DNA of 46,472 nucleotides from an uncultured Clostridia bacterium (GCA_948976265.1 CARFUA010000002.1:6458-52929), one strand, 5' to 3'; positions 1 to 8,720 are shown, counted from the stretch's first letter. Notes: generated by a model from the sequence alone, not told the origin. Program-made: numbers and translations.

Positions 1-119
1 TGAAAAATCCACAAAATAGCATCCTTATCGCGTGTCATTTTCCACATTGGCACCACTATTTTAGCAATGTAAATTACAGTCATTGCCACCATAACACTAT
101 ACATTATCCGTAGTATCAT
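1..119 (-). CDS. 5' end of a small membrane protein (orphan set, partial)
   Basis: The first 39 codons of a minus-strand gene that runs off the left edge. An ideal ribosome site (AAGGAGGAAAC) lies about 6 nt before the ATG. The peptide starts MILRIMYSVMVAMTVIYIAK, a likely N-terminal membrane segment, then a Trp/Met/Lys-rich stretch. Codon 4 (108-110) is CGG. Read in frame it is Arg; after a +1 shift it gives Gly then TAA, ending translation after four residues. The promoter belongs to the group shared with four other orphan genes here. I do not recognise the family and most of the gene is missing. Confidence 0.6.
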   Translation of the reverse strand, partial: MILRIMYSVMVAMTVIYIAKIVVPMWKMTRDKDAILWIF

Positions 120-157
120 GTCTTGTTTCCTCCTTCAATGCTTTTTTATATGTTGTG

Positions 158-186
158 ATTTTATCATAATTTACATAAATTGTTAA
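158..186 (-). promoter_or_regulatory. Orphan-set promoter P1
   Basis: -35 TTAACA (181-186), 17-nt spacer ATTTATGTAAATTATGA, -10 TAAAAT (158-163), read on the minus strand. The spacer carries the TTTATGTAAA core seen in three other orphan promoters. It drives the partial gene at 1-119. Confidence 0.7.
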
Positions 187-231
187 TTTATATTTTCGAA
201 TCCATTATCCAATACTTTTCTATCAAGTCTT

Positions 232-1639
232 TTAAAATATTTTTTCAAATTTGTCTTTATGAACTTCTTTTGGCACTTCAATTGGATATTCATTCGTAAA
301 ACATCCTTCACAGAAACTTTTCATATTTGAATTTTCCGCAATTTTTCTTAAATTTTCTAAACTTAAATATTCCAAAGAATCCACGCCAATTTGCTGACGA
401 ATTTCTTCCACTGTTTTATGTCTAGCAATCAGTCCATCTTCATCTGTTACATCGGTTCCAAAATAGCACATTCCAACAAATGGTGGAGCAGCAATTCGTA
501 AATGAATTTCTTTTACGCCTTCTCTTCTTAATATTTTAACCAATCTTGTAATTGTTGTTCCTCGCACAATCGAATCATCAATTAAAATGATTTTTTTTCC
601 TTTTATGTTTTGTTTTAACGGATTTAATTTTAATACAACTTGTTTCTTTCTTTCACTTTGAGTCGATTGAATAAACGTTCTTCCAATATATTTACTTTTC
701 ACAAAAGCCATTCCATACGGAATTTTTGACGCTTTTGAATAACCGCAATGCCGCATCTAATCCAGAATCAGGAACACCTGCTACAAAATCCGCCTCCACA
801 GGAGCTTGCATGCTCAAATATTTTCCTGTTTCTTCACGGAATTTATGAACACTATAGCCATCTACAATTGAATCTGGTCTAGAAAAATAAACATACTCAA
901 AAATACATAACCCATCTTTTTCTGTTGTTCTAAAATTCTTTGTGGAAATTTCATTATTATAAATCGTAACCACTTCTCCTGGCTCAATATCCCTCTCGAA
1001 TTCAGCCCCTAATATATCCAGTGCACAGCTTTCAGACGAAAATACATAATCGCCATCCAATTTTCCCATACACAATGGTCTAAATCCATATGGGTCACGG
1101 ACTGCAATTAATTTTTGAGAGCTCATAACCAGCAAAGAATACGCACCTTTAATATATTTCATAGCATTAAAAACAGCATCTTCAATGGAATGCGTTTTCA
1201 ATCTTTCACGTGCAATAATATACGCAATAACTTCTGTATCGCTCGTTGAATTAAAAATCGCTCCATTTTCTTCTAATTCAGTACGAAGTTCCGCTGTATT
1301 GGTCAAATTTCCATTATGCGCAATGCACAAATTTCCTTTTTTATATCTTGAAAAAATCGGTTGTGCATTTTCTTTTCTTGGACAACCAGTAGTCGAATAA
1401 CGCACATGTCCAATTCCTATTTTTCCTTTTGGTAAATCACGAATCACTGAATTAGTAAATACATCAGATACCAGCCCTATATCTTTATGACACGTAATCA
1501 TTCCTCCATTATTAATCGCAATTCCACAAGCTTCTTCTCCTCTATGTTGCAAACTAGATAGTCCTACACACAATGGAAATACTAAATCTTCTTCATTTTT
1601 CATGGAATACATTCCAAAAATTCCACATTCTTCTTTCAT
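232..1639 (-). CDS. purF: Amidophosphoribosyltransferase, needs +1 shift at CGG
   Basis: First enzyme of purine synthesis: transfers glutamine amide nitrogen to PRPP, giving phosphoribosylamine. The N-terminal class II amidotransferase begins MKEECGIFG, so Cys5 would be the nucleophile after loss of a short propeptide. The phosphoribosyltransferase half has the PRPP-binding motif IILIDDSIVRGTT. Cysteines in GLCIFEY, GMCYFG and the C-terminal FCEGC resemble the [4Fe-4S] ligands of Bacillus PurF. The frame opening at 1639 runs through VPDSGLDAAL and stops at 692. The rest of the enzyme (GYSKASKIPYG onward) is in the +1 frame from 744. The break is CGG at 743-745: TTG, skip C, GGT. Merged length about 468 aa, normal for PurF. 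GGAG ribosome site before the start. The zero-frame product lacks the PRPP site and would be inactive. Confidence 0.9.
743..745 (-). other. CGG +1 recoding site in purF
   Basis: Zero frame reads TTG CGG TTA; skipping C gives TTG, GGT, TAT = Leu-Gly-Tyr, matching PurF (AALGYS). This is codon 299. Zero-frame reading ends after 16 more residues. There is no slippery run and no nearby Shine-Dalgarno-like stimulator. Confidence 0.8.
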
Positions 1640-1696
1640 ATCATTTCTCCAAAAAATACTTTGAAATTAAACTAATAAAGCCTAACTCCTAATTTT

Positions 1697-1725
1697 ATTA
1701 TATCGTTTTTTTTTTCATCCGTCAA
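1697..1725 (-). promoter_or_regulatory. purF promoter
   Basis: -35 TTGACG (1720-1725), 17-nt A-rich spacer, -10 TATAAT (1697-1702). The spacer lacks the TTTATGTAAA core, so it is not of the orphan type. No purine riboswitch fold was recognised in the short leader. Confidence 0.7.
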
Positions 1726-1762
1726 TACAAAATTCGACCAATTTTCGCAATCTACGATAAAA

Positions 1763-1820
1763 ATAGAGAGCATATAGATTACTTTACTTATAAAATAATC
1801 TATATACTCTCTATCCTTTT
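1763..1820 (-). terminator. Strong 19-bp hairpin terminator
   Basis: Arms 1763-1781 and 1796-1814 pair over 19 bp with one G-T type mismatch around a 14-nt loop. On the minus strand a short T-run (TTTTATC) follows; on the plus strand a longer one. It separates purF from the broken coiled-coil gene upstream. Confidence 0.8.
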
Positions 1821-1840
1821 TGATTTTTTTCAGAATTAAA

Positions 1841-2179
1841 TTATTTTTTAGGCTCTAACCTTGCAAATTTTTTTTCATGATTAAAAATATGAGCTTCTGC
1901 TCGATCCATTCGTCTATCCAATGTTCGAATCTTTTCGGACTTTTCCAAATTTTTATCCAATTCTAATGTTACGGCATCCAATATCGCATCAATTTTAGTT
2001 CCATATTCTTCTTCAAAAACAAACTATCTATCTAATATTTCATCACGAAGTTCTTGTAATTTTTTATCAAATTCTGTTTTCAGTTGATTCAATTCTATTT
2101 TAAAATTTGATGTCATACTATCGAATTTCTCATTTGTCCTTTGTTCAAATCCTATCAAAAATGCTTTTAATTCGTCCAT
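1841..2179 (-). pseudogene. Small coiled-coil protein with in-frame TAG
   Basis: Start chosen at the ATG at 2179 because AGGAAAGGTGG lies just upstream; the longer ORF from 2224 reads through that ribosome site. The 112-codon frame is charged and Glu/Lys-rich (MDELKAFLIGFEQRTNEKFD...), a likely coiled coil similar in style to short phage or cell-division associated helices. A TAG at codon 45, just after EILDR, interrupts it. The same frame continues as FVFEEEYGTKIDAILD and on to TAA at 1841-1843, still coiled-coil-like. A nonsense change is the simplest explanation. Function unknown. Confidence 0.55.
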
Positions 2180-2258
2180 TTTTTCACCACCTTTCCTATT
2201 TTTGGAATGGTCTGATTTTACCATGTTTCCTTTTAAAAATCAAGGTATTTTTATTTTT

Positions 2259-3110
2259 TTATTCGACATTTTTCGAGTCCTTCTTCCCATATTTCTCCAA
2301 AAAATGATGTGTCTTCCCATTTTTTCGATAGGAAATCAAAGTATCTAAATTAACATTTTGCGTACTACGAAAAATATTAATATCAATATTTTCATATTTT
2401 TTTCGTAACTCTTTAATTAAAGCCTTTATTTCTTCGCGTTTTGAACTTCCATCGCGATTTTCACATTTGGTATAATGTTCTGTAAAACGGCAAGCACACT
2501 GTATAAATTCTAAATCATTTCGTTTTGCCCAACGAATAATATTTTCTTCTTTTACATAATACATCGGTCGAATCAATTCCATGCCTGGATGTGACGTGCT
2601 ACAAACTTTGGGCATCATGGTTTGCATTTGCGCACCATACAGCATCCCCATTAAAGTAGTTTCAATGACATCATCAAAATGATGCCCCAACGCTATTTTA
2701 TTACATCCTAACTCTTTTGCTTTTTCATATAAATAGCCTCTTCGCATTCTGGCACAAATATAACATGGATGGTCATCAATATTGACAACACGATTAAAAA
2801 TATCCGTTTCAAACATCGTAATGGGAATGTTTAGCGTTTTGCTATTTTCGATAATTTTTTGTGTATTCATTTCATTATAGCCTGGATTCATTACCAAGAA
2901 CACAAGCTCAAAATTCATCTTACGATGCTTTTTTAATTCTTGAAAACATTTTGCCATAAGCATCGAATCTTTTCCCCCAGAAATACAAACTGCGATTTTA
3001 TCGCCTTCAGAAATCATCTCAAATTCTCTAATTCCCTTTACAAATTTCGTCCAAATTTTATTTCGATACGTTGTTACAATACTTTTTTCTATTTCTTCAA
3101 ATCTTTCCAT
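2259..3110 (-). CDS. TtcA-like tRNA 2-thiolation PP-loop ATPase
   Basis: A 283-aa adenine-nucleotide alpha-hydrolase of the TtcA/TtuA group, which activates a tRNA base by adenylation before sulfur insertion. The PP-loop SGGKDS is at residues 44-49. CxxC (PCYICARMRRG, Cys116/Cys119) and a later CAC (about 205-207) are placed like the iron-sulfur ligands of TtcA. LGHHFDDVIET is a conserved family motif. AAGGAG precedes the ATG. The enzyme would depend on the SUF system encoded downstream in the window. The exact tRNA position modified cannot be told from sequence. Confidence 0.8.
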   Translation of the reverse strand: MERFEEIEKSIVTTYRNKIWTKFVKGIREFEMISEGDKIAVCISGGKDSMLMAKCFQELKKHRKMNFELVFLVMNPGYNEMNTQKIIENSKTLNIPITMFETDIFNRVVNIDDHPCYICARMRRGYLYEKAKELGCNKIALGHHFDDVIETTLMGMLYGAQMQTMMPKVCSTSHPGMELIRPMYYVKEENIIRWAKRNDLEFIQCACRFTEHYTKCENRDGSSKREEIKALIKELRKKYENIDINIFRSTQNVNLDTLISYRKNGKTHHFLEKYGKKDSKNVE

Positions 3111-3190
3111 AAAAACTCCTTATTTTACTTAGCATACAATAAATACTCAATTTTTTCAATAGAAATCGTTATCTTTTTCTAGCCTTGCAA

Positions 3191-3221
3191 AAAGTGGCAA
3201 ATCCATTGCATTTGCCACTTT
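3191..3221 (-). terminator. Terminator of orphan gene 3231-3590
   Basis: Perfect 12-bp arms 3191-3202 and 3210-3221 (AAAGTGGCAAAT and its complement) with a 7-nt loop, then a T-run on the minus strand. Confidence 0.8.
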
Positions 3222-3230
3222 CGCTTTTTC

Positions 3231-3590
3231 CTATTCAAAAATCAATTTCCATACCCCTACAGCAGTTACCGAATTCGCTTCTTCGCAATTCTGGAAAACC
3301 TCTACATGCCTCAAGTCCTCTAACATGCCTTCCAGCTTTTCAAGTGCTATGTAATATTCCAGTCGAGAATCTTTTCTTCCCAACTTTTTGTCTAATTGCT
3401 GGAATCTCCGGCAATAGGCTCCATCAAGCATGCCCCATCTCGCTTGAAAAATGTCCCTGTGCTCTTCCTTAATCAGTATAAGGGCAATATTGAGCTGTTT
3501 TTCCGTTAAATTTTGACCATATCTCTCAGACATAAATTTCAATACCCGTTGCCTATTTTTTTGAATTTGGTTTTCTTTCTTGTCTACCAT
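3231..3590 (-). CDS. Orphan-set protein, 119 aa, two in-frame CGG codons
   Basis: Unrecognised soluble, charged, mostly helical protein (MVDKKENQIQKNRQRVLKF... to VGVWKLIFE). Ribosome site AAGGAGG precedes the ATG; own promoter P2 and own terminator, so it is monocistronic. Codons 15 (3546-3548) and 61 (3408-3410) are CGG and must be read in frame as Arg for full length. A +1 shift at codon 15 gives Gly-Tyr-stop; at codon 61, Gly-Asp-Ser-Ser-Asn-stop. G+C is visibly higher than in neighbouring housekeeping genes, which fits acquisition or unusual expression. No function assigned. Confidence 0.7.
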   Translation of the reverse strand: MVDKKENQIQKNRQRVLKFMSERYGQNLTEKQLNIALILIKEEHRDIFQARWGMLDGAYCRRFQQLDKKLGRKDSRLEYYIALEKLEGMLEDLRHVEVFQNCEEANSVTAVGVWKLIFE

Positions 3591-3672
3591 CTTTTTGTTG
3601 CCTCCTTATTTCGTCTTTGCCTTTTATATTATTATCATAATGTATCTCAATTATTTTTTTCTGGAGTTTCAA
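3553..3672 (-). CDS. Possible leader peptide overlapping the orphan gene
   Basis: A TTG-initiated 39-codon frame preceded by a good ribosome site (AGAAGGAGGG, about 6 nt before TTG). It encodes a very basic peptide beginning MKLQKKIIEIHYDNN and ends inside the following gene, in a different frame, at 3553-3555. Its arrangement (promoter P2, then this frame, then overlap with the start of the 119-aa gene) would suit translational coupling or a regulatory leader. Support is only the ribosome site and position. Confidence 0.35.
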   Translation of the reverse strand: MKLQKKIIEIHYDNNIKGKDEIRRQQKDGRQERKPNSKK

Positions 3673-3741
3673 TTTTGTCCCTCCTTCTCTAAATTTGTAG
3701 TCTCAACATTGATACGTTACACATATCAATCAATCTATTCT

Positions 3742-3770
3742 ATTATACTGCATTTTACATAAAATGTCAA
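3742..3770 (-). promoter_or_regulatory. Orphan-set promoter P2
   Basis: -35 TTGACA (3765-3770), 17-nt spacer TTTTATGTAAAATGCAG, -10 TATAAT (3742-3747). The segment CATTTTA-TG-TAAAATG overlapping the -35 and spacer is an inverted repeat with perfect 7-bp arms, which looks like an operator. Confidence 0.8.
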
Positions 3771-3774
3771 TCCT

Positions 3775-4460
3775 TTATTTCTCCACCAAAATATCTCTTA
3801 CAACCGCGCCCGCCATCATCAAGCCTGCTACAGATGGCACAAATGATACACTTCCGAATGGTTTGACTTTCTAACTTGAGTGGTTCTTCCTTAGAATAAA
3901 CCACTTTTAACCCCTTAATATTTCTTGCTTTCAATTCTTTTCGCATGACTTTGGCTAATGGGCACACACTGGTTTTATAAACATCTGTTACTTCAAACTT
4001 TGTAGGGTCTAATTTATTCCCCGTTCCCATACTCGAAATAATGGGAATTTTCAATTCTTTGGCTCGTACTACCAATTCGATTTTGGCAGTAACTGTATCC
4101 ACACAATCTACAATATAATCCAATGTTTCATCTAAAATTCCTGAAGTTTCTGGGCCAAAAAATTCTTGAAAAATCTCTACTTTAGCCTCTGGATTAATCT
4201 CTAAAATACGTTCTTTTGCAACCTTTACTTTTGGCTTTCCAATCGTTTTTGTTGTCGCAATGATTTGTCGATTTAGATTGGTTCTGTCCACTTCATCCTT
4301 ATCCACCAAAACAAAATTGCCGAATGCCAGCTCTACTCAAAGCTTCCACTACATAAGAACCCACTCCACCAATGCCAAAAATCGCAACTTTTGTGTTTTG
4401 TAATTTTTCAATTCCTTTTTTTCCAATTAAACTTTCCGTTCTTGAAAATTGATTTTGCAT
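3775..4460 (-). CDS. ThiF/MoeB-family E1 enzyme (TcdA-like), two +1 shifts at CGG
   Basis: ATP-dependent E1-like enzyme; size and the sequence FVPSVAGLMMAG suggest TcdA, which cyclises tRNA threonylcarbamoyladenosine. The N-terminus has the nucleotide-binding GIGGVGSYVVEALSRAGI; later motifs are VDKDEVDRTNLNRQ, DCVDTVTAK and SSMGTGNKLDP. Reading needs two shifts. At 4320-4322, ATT CGG CAA becomes ATT, skip C, GGC AAT (GNFVLVDKDE). At 3854-3856, ATT CGG AAG becomes ATT, skip C, GGA AGT (GSVSFVPSVAG), ending VRDILVEK at TAA 3775-3777. Merged length about 227 aa. Without the first shift only 53 residues are made. Confidence 0.82.
3854..3856 (-). other. CGG +1 recoding site 2 in thiF/tcdA
   Basis: ACC ATT CGG AAG in zero frame; skipping C gives ACC ATT GGA AGT, restoring GSVSFVPSVAGLMMAG. 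Here the zero frame stays open to the gene end but encodes non-homologous Cys/Arg-rich sequence, so homology, not a stop, reveals the shift. Confidence 0.75.
4320..4322 (-). other. CGG +1 recoding site 1 in thiF/tcdA
   Basis: Codon 47: GGC ATT CGG CAA in zero frame (stop six codons later); skipping C gives GGC ATT GGC AAT TTT = Gly-Ile-Gly-Asn-Phe, the conserved strand before VDKDEVD. Confidence 0.8.
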
Positions 4461-4521
4461 TTTTTTCTCCTATCTTTTACTTATTATAAATGGCTTGTGT
4501 ACAATGTCTTATCCGATTATT

Positions 4522-4551
4522 ATTATAACATCTTTTGCATTTTTATGTCAA
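4522..4551 (-). promoter_or_regulatory. thiF/tcdA promoter
   Basis: -35 TTGACA (4546-4551), 18-nt spacer, -10 TATAAT (4522-4527). It fires away from the divergent orphan promoter P3 only about 20 nt off, so the two may interfere. Confidence 0.6.
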
Positions 4552-4569
4552 TTTTTAAATTGTATAATA

Positions 4570-4598
4570 TTGACATTTACATAAAATTTTTATATAAT
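4570..4598 (+). promoter_or_regulatory. Orphan-set promoter P3
   Basis: -35 TTGACA (4570-4575), 17-nt spacer TTTACATAAAATTTTTA, -10 TATAAT (4593-4598). The spacer holds the motif in inverse orientation (TTTACATAAA). Confidence 0.75.
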
Positions 4599-4650
4599 GA
4601 ATATATAGAAACTTGTTGATACCATACAATAAAATTTAGGAGGTCTATTT

Positions 4651-5049
4651 ATGGAACTAAGAGTACAAGATTTACGGCTAAGAGGACGCGGATTTACATT
4701 ATTCCCTGCTGCTGAGGAACATGGCATTAAAGATGATTTAATGGACTTTTTGGTTTTTGCTCTCTACACAAAATTAGGCTTATGCTCCGACGATTACGAG
4801 AGTGAAGAAGCTATTAAAAAAAGTAACCCCAAAATTTTAGACACAATAGCAACGGAAGATGTTGAAAAAATCTTGTCGCGCAAAAATTACGGCGTACAAG
4901 ATTTATTAAGCAATGATTTGGTTACACGAGACGGAAACAACCTCGTATTAACAGAAAAATCCATTGCGATTTTAAACAAAGCGGCTGAAACTCAGGCGAA
5001 ATTAGACGCTGAAACCTTTCACTGTTGCCCTTGCTCTGGTTGCCATTAA
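4651..5049 (+). CDS. Orphan-set protein with Cys-rich C-terminus, 132 aa
   Basis: AGGAGG lies 8 nt before the ATG. The protein begins MELRVQDLRLRGRGFTLFP and ends HCCPCSGCH, with Cys 125, 126, 128 and 131 forming a possible metal-binding or redox tail. The middle is acidic and helical. I do not recognise the family. Codon 9 (4675-4677) is CGG; in frame it is Arg, while a +1 shift gives GGC TAA, stopping after nine residues. Its neighbours are a divergent E1 enzyme and convergent copA; a copper or sulfur link is possible but only from position. Confidence 0.7.
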   Translation: MELRVQDLRLRGRGFTLFPAAEEHGIKDDLMDFLVFALYTKLGLCSDDYESEEAIKKSNPKILDTIATEDVEKILSRKNYGVQDLLSNDLVTRDGNNLVLTEKSIAILNKAAETQAKLDAETFHCCPCSGCH

Positions 5050-5080
5050 CAGCTAGAAAAATAAAGTTCCTGAAAAAACA

Positions 5081-5112
5081 AAACATTTGCCAGTAAAATG
5101 GCAAATGTTTTT
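5081..5112. terminator. Bidirectional terminator
   Basis: Perfect 12-bp arms 5081-5092 and 5099-5110 (AAACATTTGCCA) with 6-nt loop. T-runs on both strands, so it can end both the orphan gene (plus) and copA (minus). Confidence 0.85.
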
Positions 5113-5131
5113 GTCTTTCATATAAAATATT

Positions 5132-5332
5132 TTATTTAATTTGAAAACCTGCTTCTTCAATTACTTCTTTAATTTCACTTTCACTAATTTCTTCAGTTGA
5201 TTCAATCGTCGCCTTTTTTCCTTCCAAATCCACTTCCACTTTTGTCACGCCATCCATCCCACTCAATGCCTTTTCCACGCTCATTTTGCAATGATTACAT
5301 TGCATTCCTTCAATTAAAATTATTTTTGTCAT
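5132..5332 (-). CDS. copZ: CopZ-like copper chaperone from an internal start in copA
   Basis: Inside copA an AAGGAGG site lies 8 nt before ATG at 5332, which begins MTKIILIEGMQCNHC and ends with copA. The 66-aa product has the length and ferredoxin-like HMA pattern of free CopZ, with Cys in CNHC binding Cu(I). The frame is continuous with CopA, so the same DNA could give both a fused domain and a free chaperone. E. coli copA is known to make a chaperone from the same gene, but by frameshifting at the N-terminal end. Confidence 0.6.
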   Translation of the reverse strand: MTKIILIEGMQCNHCKMSVEKALSGMDGVTKVEVDLEGKKATIESTEEISESEIKEVIEEAGFQIK

Positions 5333-7661
5333 TACTTTTTCCTCCTTTTTTATCTTATCATATTTTGATTTAGCTTCAGGCTTAAATTTCCTTAATCTTA
5401 ATGCATTTATTACAACACATACAGAACTTAAACTCATCGCTGCTGCCCCAATCATAGGATTCAATTTGAACCCCCAATCTAAATAAAATACACCAGCCGC
5501 AATTGGAATTCCAACACAATTATAGAAAAACGCCCAAAATAAATTCATCTTGATATTTCGTATAACTGCTTTACTTAAATCAATTGCACTCACAACATCT
5601 TGCAAACTATTTTTCATTAAAACAACATCTGCTGAATCAATCGCAATATCGGTTCCAGAGCCAATCGCTAAACCAACATCTGCTCTTACCAATGCTGGAC
5701 TATCATTAATTCCATCTCCCACAAATGCTACTTTTTTACCTTGCTCTTGCACTTTTTGAACTTCTTTTTCTTTATCCTGTGGTAAAACTTCCGCAATTAC
5801 TTTATCTATCCCTAAAGTTTTTCCCATGGATTCTGCCACAATATGATTATCTCCTGTGAGCATAACCACTTCTAATTTTCTGTTTTTCATTTCTTGAATG
5901 GCTGATAAACTGCTTTCTTTAATGCTATCTGCAACACTAATAGCTCCCATTATTTTTTCTTCATCTGCAAAATACAAAACCGTTTTTCCTTGCGCTAAAA
6001 ACTTTTCCGTTTGCTCTTCTATCCTTTTCGTGTCAATTCCATTTTCTTTCATCAACGCAATATTTCCACCAAAATAGATTTTGCCTTCTATTTTCCCTTT
6101 TACACCTCTACCTGAAATACCGCTAAATTCCTCTACCTTCAAAAAATCGATTTCCTTTTGTTTTGCCATTTCTAAAATTGCTTCTGCCAAAGGATGCTCT
6201 GAATTTTGCTCCAAACTTCCTGCGACTTGCCATAATTTATTTTCCTCGATTAAGCAAATACTATCCATCACTTTTGGTTTTCCGGGTTGTAATCGTTCCT
6301 GTTTTATCTAGAATAATTGTATTTACTTGGTGTAATAATTCCAAACTTTCTGCTGATTTTATCAAAATTCCATTTTCCGCCGATTTTCCTGTTCCCACCA
6401 TAATTGCAACTGGCGTCGCCAATCCCAATGCACATGGACACGAAATCACCAAAACTGCAATCCCAATACTAAGTGCAAACTCAAAACTCTGTCCTTGCAA
6501 TAGCCAAAAAATCGTGGCTAATACTGCAATCGTTATCACGCAAGGAACAAAAATGCCACTCACTTTATCTGCCAATCTTGCAATTGGTGCTTTTGAATTT
6601 CCCGCCTCTTCTACTAATGTTATAATTTGTGAAAGGGTTGTATCTTTTCCAACTTTCGTTGCTCTCATTTTAAATGAACCGTTTTTATTAATGGTTCCTG
6701 AAATAACCATATCACCCACACTTTTTTCAACTGGAATGCTTTCCCCTGTTATGCTCGCTTGGTCAACTGCTGAACTGCCTTCCACAATTGCACCATCTAC
6801 AGGAATACTGCCACCCGGTTTTATGAGAATAATATCTCCTACTAAAATTTCGTCGATTTCGATTTCAATTTCTTTGTCATCTCGCAAAACCGTTGCTGTT
6901 TTGGGAGCTAAATTCATTAATTTGCCAATGGCATCACCTGTTTTTCCCTTTGATTTTGCTTCTAAAAATTTACCAACTGTAATCAAAGTAAGAATTGTTC
7001 CTGCTGATTCAAAATATAAGTCCATAGAAAAACGTTCTACCAATTCCATTTGCTGATGTCCTAAACCATAACCAATCATAAATATGGCATATATTCCATA
7101 AACAATGGCAGCTGAACTTCCCATTGCAATTAATGAATCCATATTGGGCATTCGTTTCATCAACTTTTTAAATCCACTACTAAAATAATTGCGATTGACA
7201 TACATAATTGGCAACAACAATAAAAATTGTGTAAACCCAAACGTAATTGCATTTTCTGTTCCATGAAACAAATGCATTATCACTTGCGGAATCGGCAATC
7301 CAAACCATTCGTAAAACATATGATACATTGCAATATACATCAATGGAATCCAAAAAATAATTGAAATTAGCAAGCGATGTTTCATGGATTTTAGGCTATT
7401 GTTGTCTTCTTTTTCTGTTTTAGTTTTATCTTTGTTTTTTTCGTTTTGCCCTGCTATTGTTGCGCCATAGCCAGCATCTACTATGGCCTTTATAATGCTT
7501 TCTTGATTAAGAAGATTTTCATCGTATTCAAGTTTCATCTGATTGGATAATAAATTAACATTTACTTTTTTGGTTCCCTCTAACTTACAAACCGCCTTTT
7601 CTACATGAGATTGACAGCTACTACAAGTCATTCCTTGAATGTCAAATTCTGCTTTTTTCAT
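5132..7661 (-). CDS. copA: Copper-exporting P1B ATPase with fused CopZ domain, +1 shift at CGG
   Basis: Exports Cu(I) using ATP. N-terminal HMA domain with MTCSSC (Cys13, Cys16), transmembrane helices, actuator motif TGES, membrane CPC (about 408-410), phosphorylated Asp in DKTGTIT (about Asp452), then SEHPLAEA, MLTGDN and VGDGINDSP. A second HMA (GMQCNHC) forms the C-terminus. The zero frame ends shortly after DKTGTITT. At 6282-6284, ACC CGG AAA becomes ACC, skip C, GGA AAA CCA AAA, giving TTGKPKVMDS. Merged length about 842 aa. Without the shift the nucleotide-binding half is lost. The gene lies 18 nt after mnmA and probably shares its transcript. Confidence 0.9.
6282..6284 (-). other. CGG +1 recoding site in copA
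   Basis: Codon 460: ACA ACC CGG AAA zero frame (stop after RKTKSDG); skipping one C gives ACA ACC GGA AAA = Thr-Thr-Gly-Lys, the conserved DKTGT-xTxG of P-type ATPases. The site is inside the catalytic motif. Confidence 0.8.
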
Positions 7662-7679
7662 TCTTTAAACCTTCCTTTC

Positions 7680-8720
7680 TTAGGTTACAATTTTTCCACC
7701 ACCAAGCACCATATCGTCTTTATAAAATACGGCTGATTGTCCTGGCGTAATTGCTCTTTGTGGTTCTTCAAAAATTACTCTTATCTGGTTTCCTTCTTGC
7801 TTGATTAGTGCATTGGCTACTTTCGAAGAATAGCGTGTCTTCACTTGGACTTTCATCTCTTCTATTTCATCCACCAATAATAAATTGATTGCTTCCACTA
7901 TAATTTCTTTTTGGTATAATTCTTTTTCTTCTCCAACAATCACTTCATTTTTAACTTTATTAAATCCCAAAACAAATAAGGGAACTGGATTGGAAATGCC
8001 AAGCCCTTTTCGCTGTCCAATGGTATAATTGTATAAACCTGTATGCGTCCCCAAAATTTGACCTTTTTCATTCACAATATTGCCTGCTTTGGGTTTTAGG
8101 TTGGAATGATTTTCTAGGAATTTTTTATAATTGCCATCTGGTATAAAACAAATATCTTCACTATCTGGCTTACTGGCAACTTGTAAATTATTTTTTTTGG
8201 CAATTTCACGAATTTCATCTTTGGTTTCAAAATCCGCAAGTGGAAACAAAACGTGTTCTATCAGTTCTTTTGGCATGCTCCATAAAACATAGCTTTGGTC
8301 CTTTTTTTCATTATTCGATTTTTTCAAAACCCATCTATTATATTTTTCACTATATTCTGTTTTGGCATAATGACCTGTTGCAATATAGTCACACCCAAGT
8401 TCTTTGGCTTTTTCCCACATAACACCAAATTTCATATATTTGTTACATTCAATACAAGGATTGGGTGTTTTACAGTTGGCATAACAATCCATAAAATCTT
8501 GGATAACATGGGTTTTAAATTGTTCTTTTCCATTATATGTAACATGGGAAATTCCTATGCAATCACAGATGCTTTTGGCTTCTGTATGGCAAGCCTCATT
8601 TTCCTCCCATAATTCCAATGTGATACCAATCACTTCATATCCTTGTTCCTTCAAAAGCAGAGCCGAAACTGAGCTATCCACTCCTCCACTCATACCTAAT
8701 AATACTTTTTTATTTTTCAT
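7680..8720 (-). CDS. mnmA: tRNA-specific 2-thiouridylase
   Basis: Makes 2-thiouridine at position 34 of Lys, Glu and Gln tRNAs. The 346-aa protein has the PP-loop GMSGGVDSSVSALLL near the N-terminus, first catalytic Cys in NPCIECNKYMKFG and second in DSEDICFIPDGNY. GQRKGLGI and the C-terminal barrel are present. It follows sufS-sufU, whose desulfurase would supply sulfur, with a 3-nt gap after sufU. No in-frame CGG in 347 codons. Confidence 0.93.
   Translation of the reverse strand: MKNKKVLLGMSGGVDSSVSALLLKEQGYEVIGITLELWEENEACHTEAKSICDCIGISHVTYNGKEQFKTHVIQDFMDCYANCKTPNPCIECNKYMKFGVMWEKAKELGCDYIATGHYAKTEYSEKYNRWVLKKSNNEKKDQSYVLWSMPKELIEHVLFPLADFETKDEIREIAKKNNLQVASKPDSEDICFIPDGNYKKFLENHSNLKPKAGNIVNEKGQILGTHTGLYNYTIGQRKGLGISNPVPLFVLGFNKVKNEVIVGEEKELYQKEIIVEAINLLLVDEIEEMKVQVKTRYSSKVANALIKQEGNQIRVIFEEPQRAITPGQSAVFYKDDMVLGGGKIVT

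Noticed and set aside
1640..1740. Purine riboswitch upstream of purF
   Set aside because: The leader is too short and lacks the paired loops of the purine aptamer.
2024..2224. Complete 66-aa protein from 2224
   Set aside because: Its first 15 codons cover the ribosome site of the ATG at 2179, and the frame continues past TAG.
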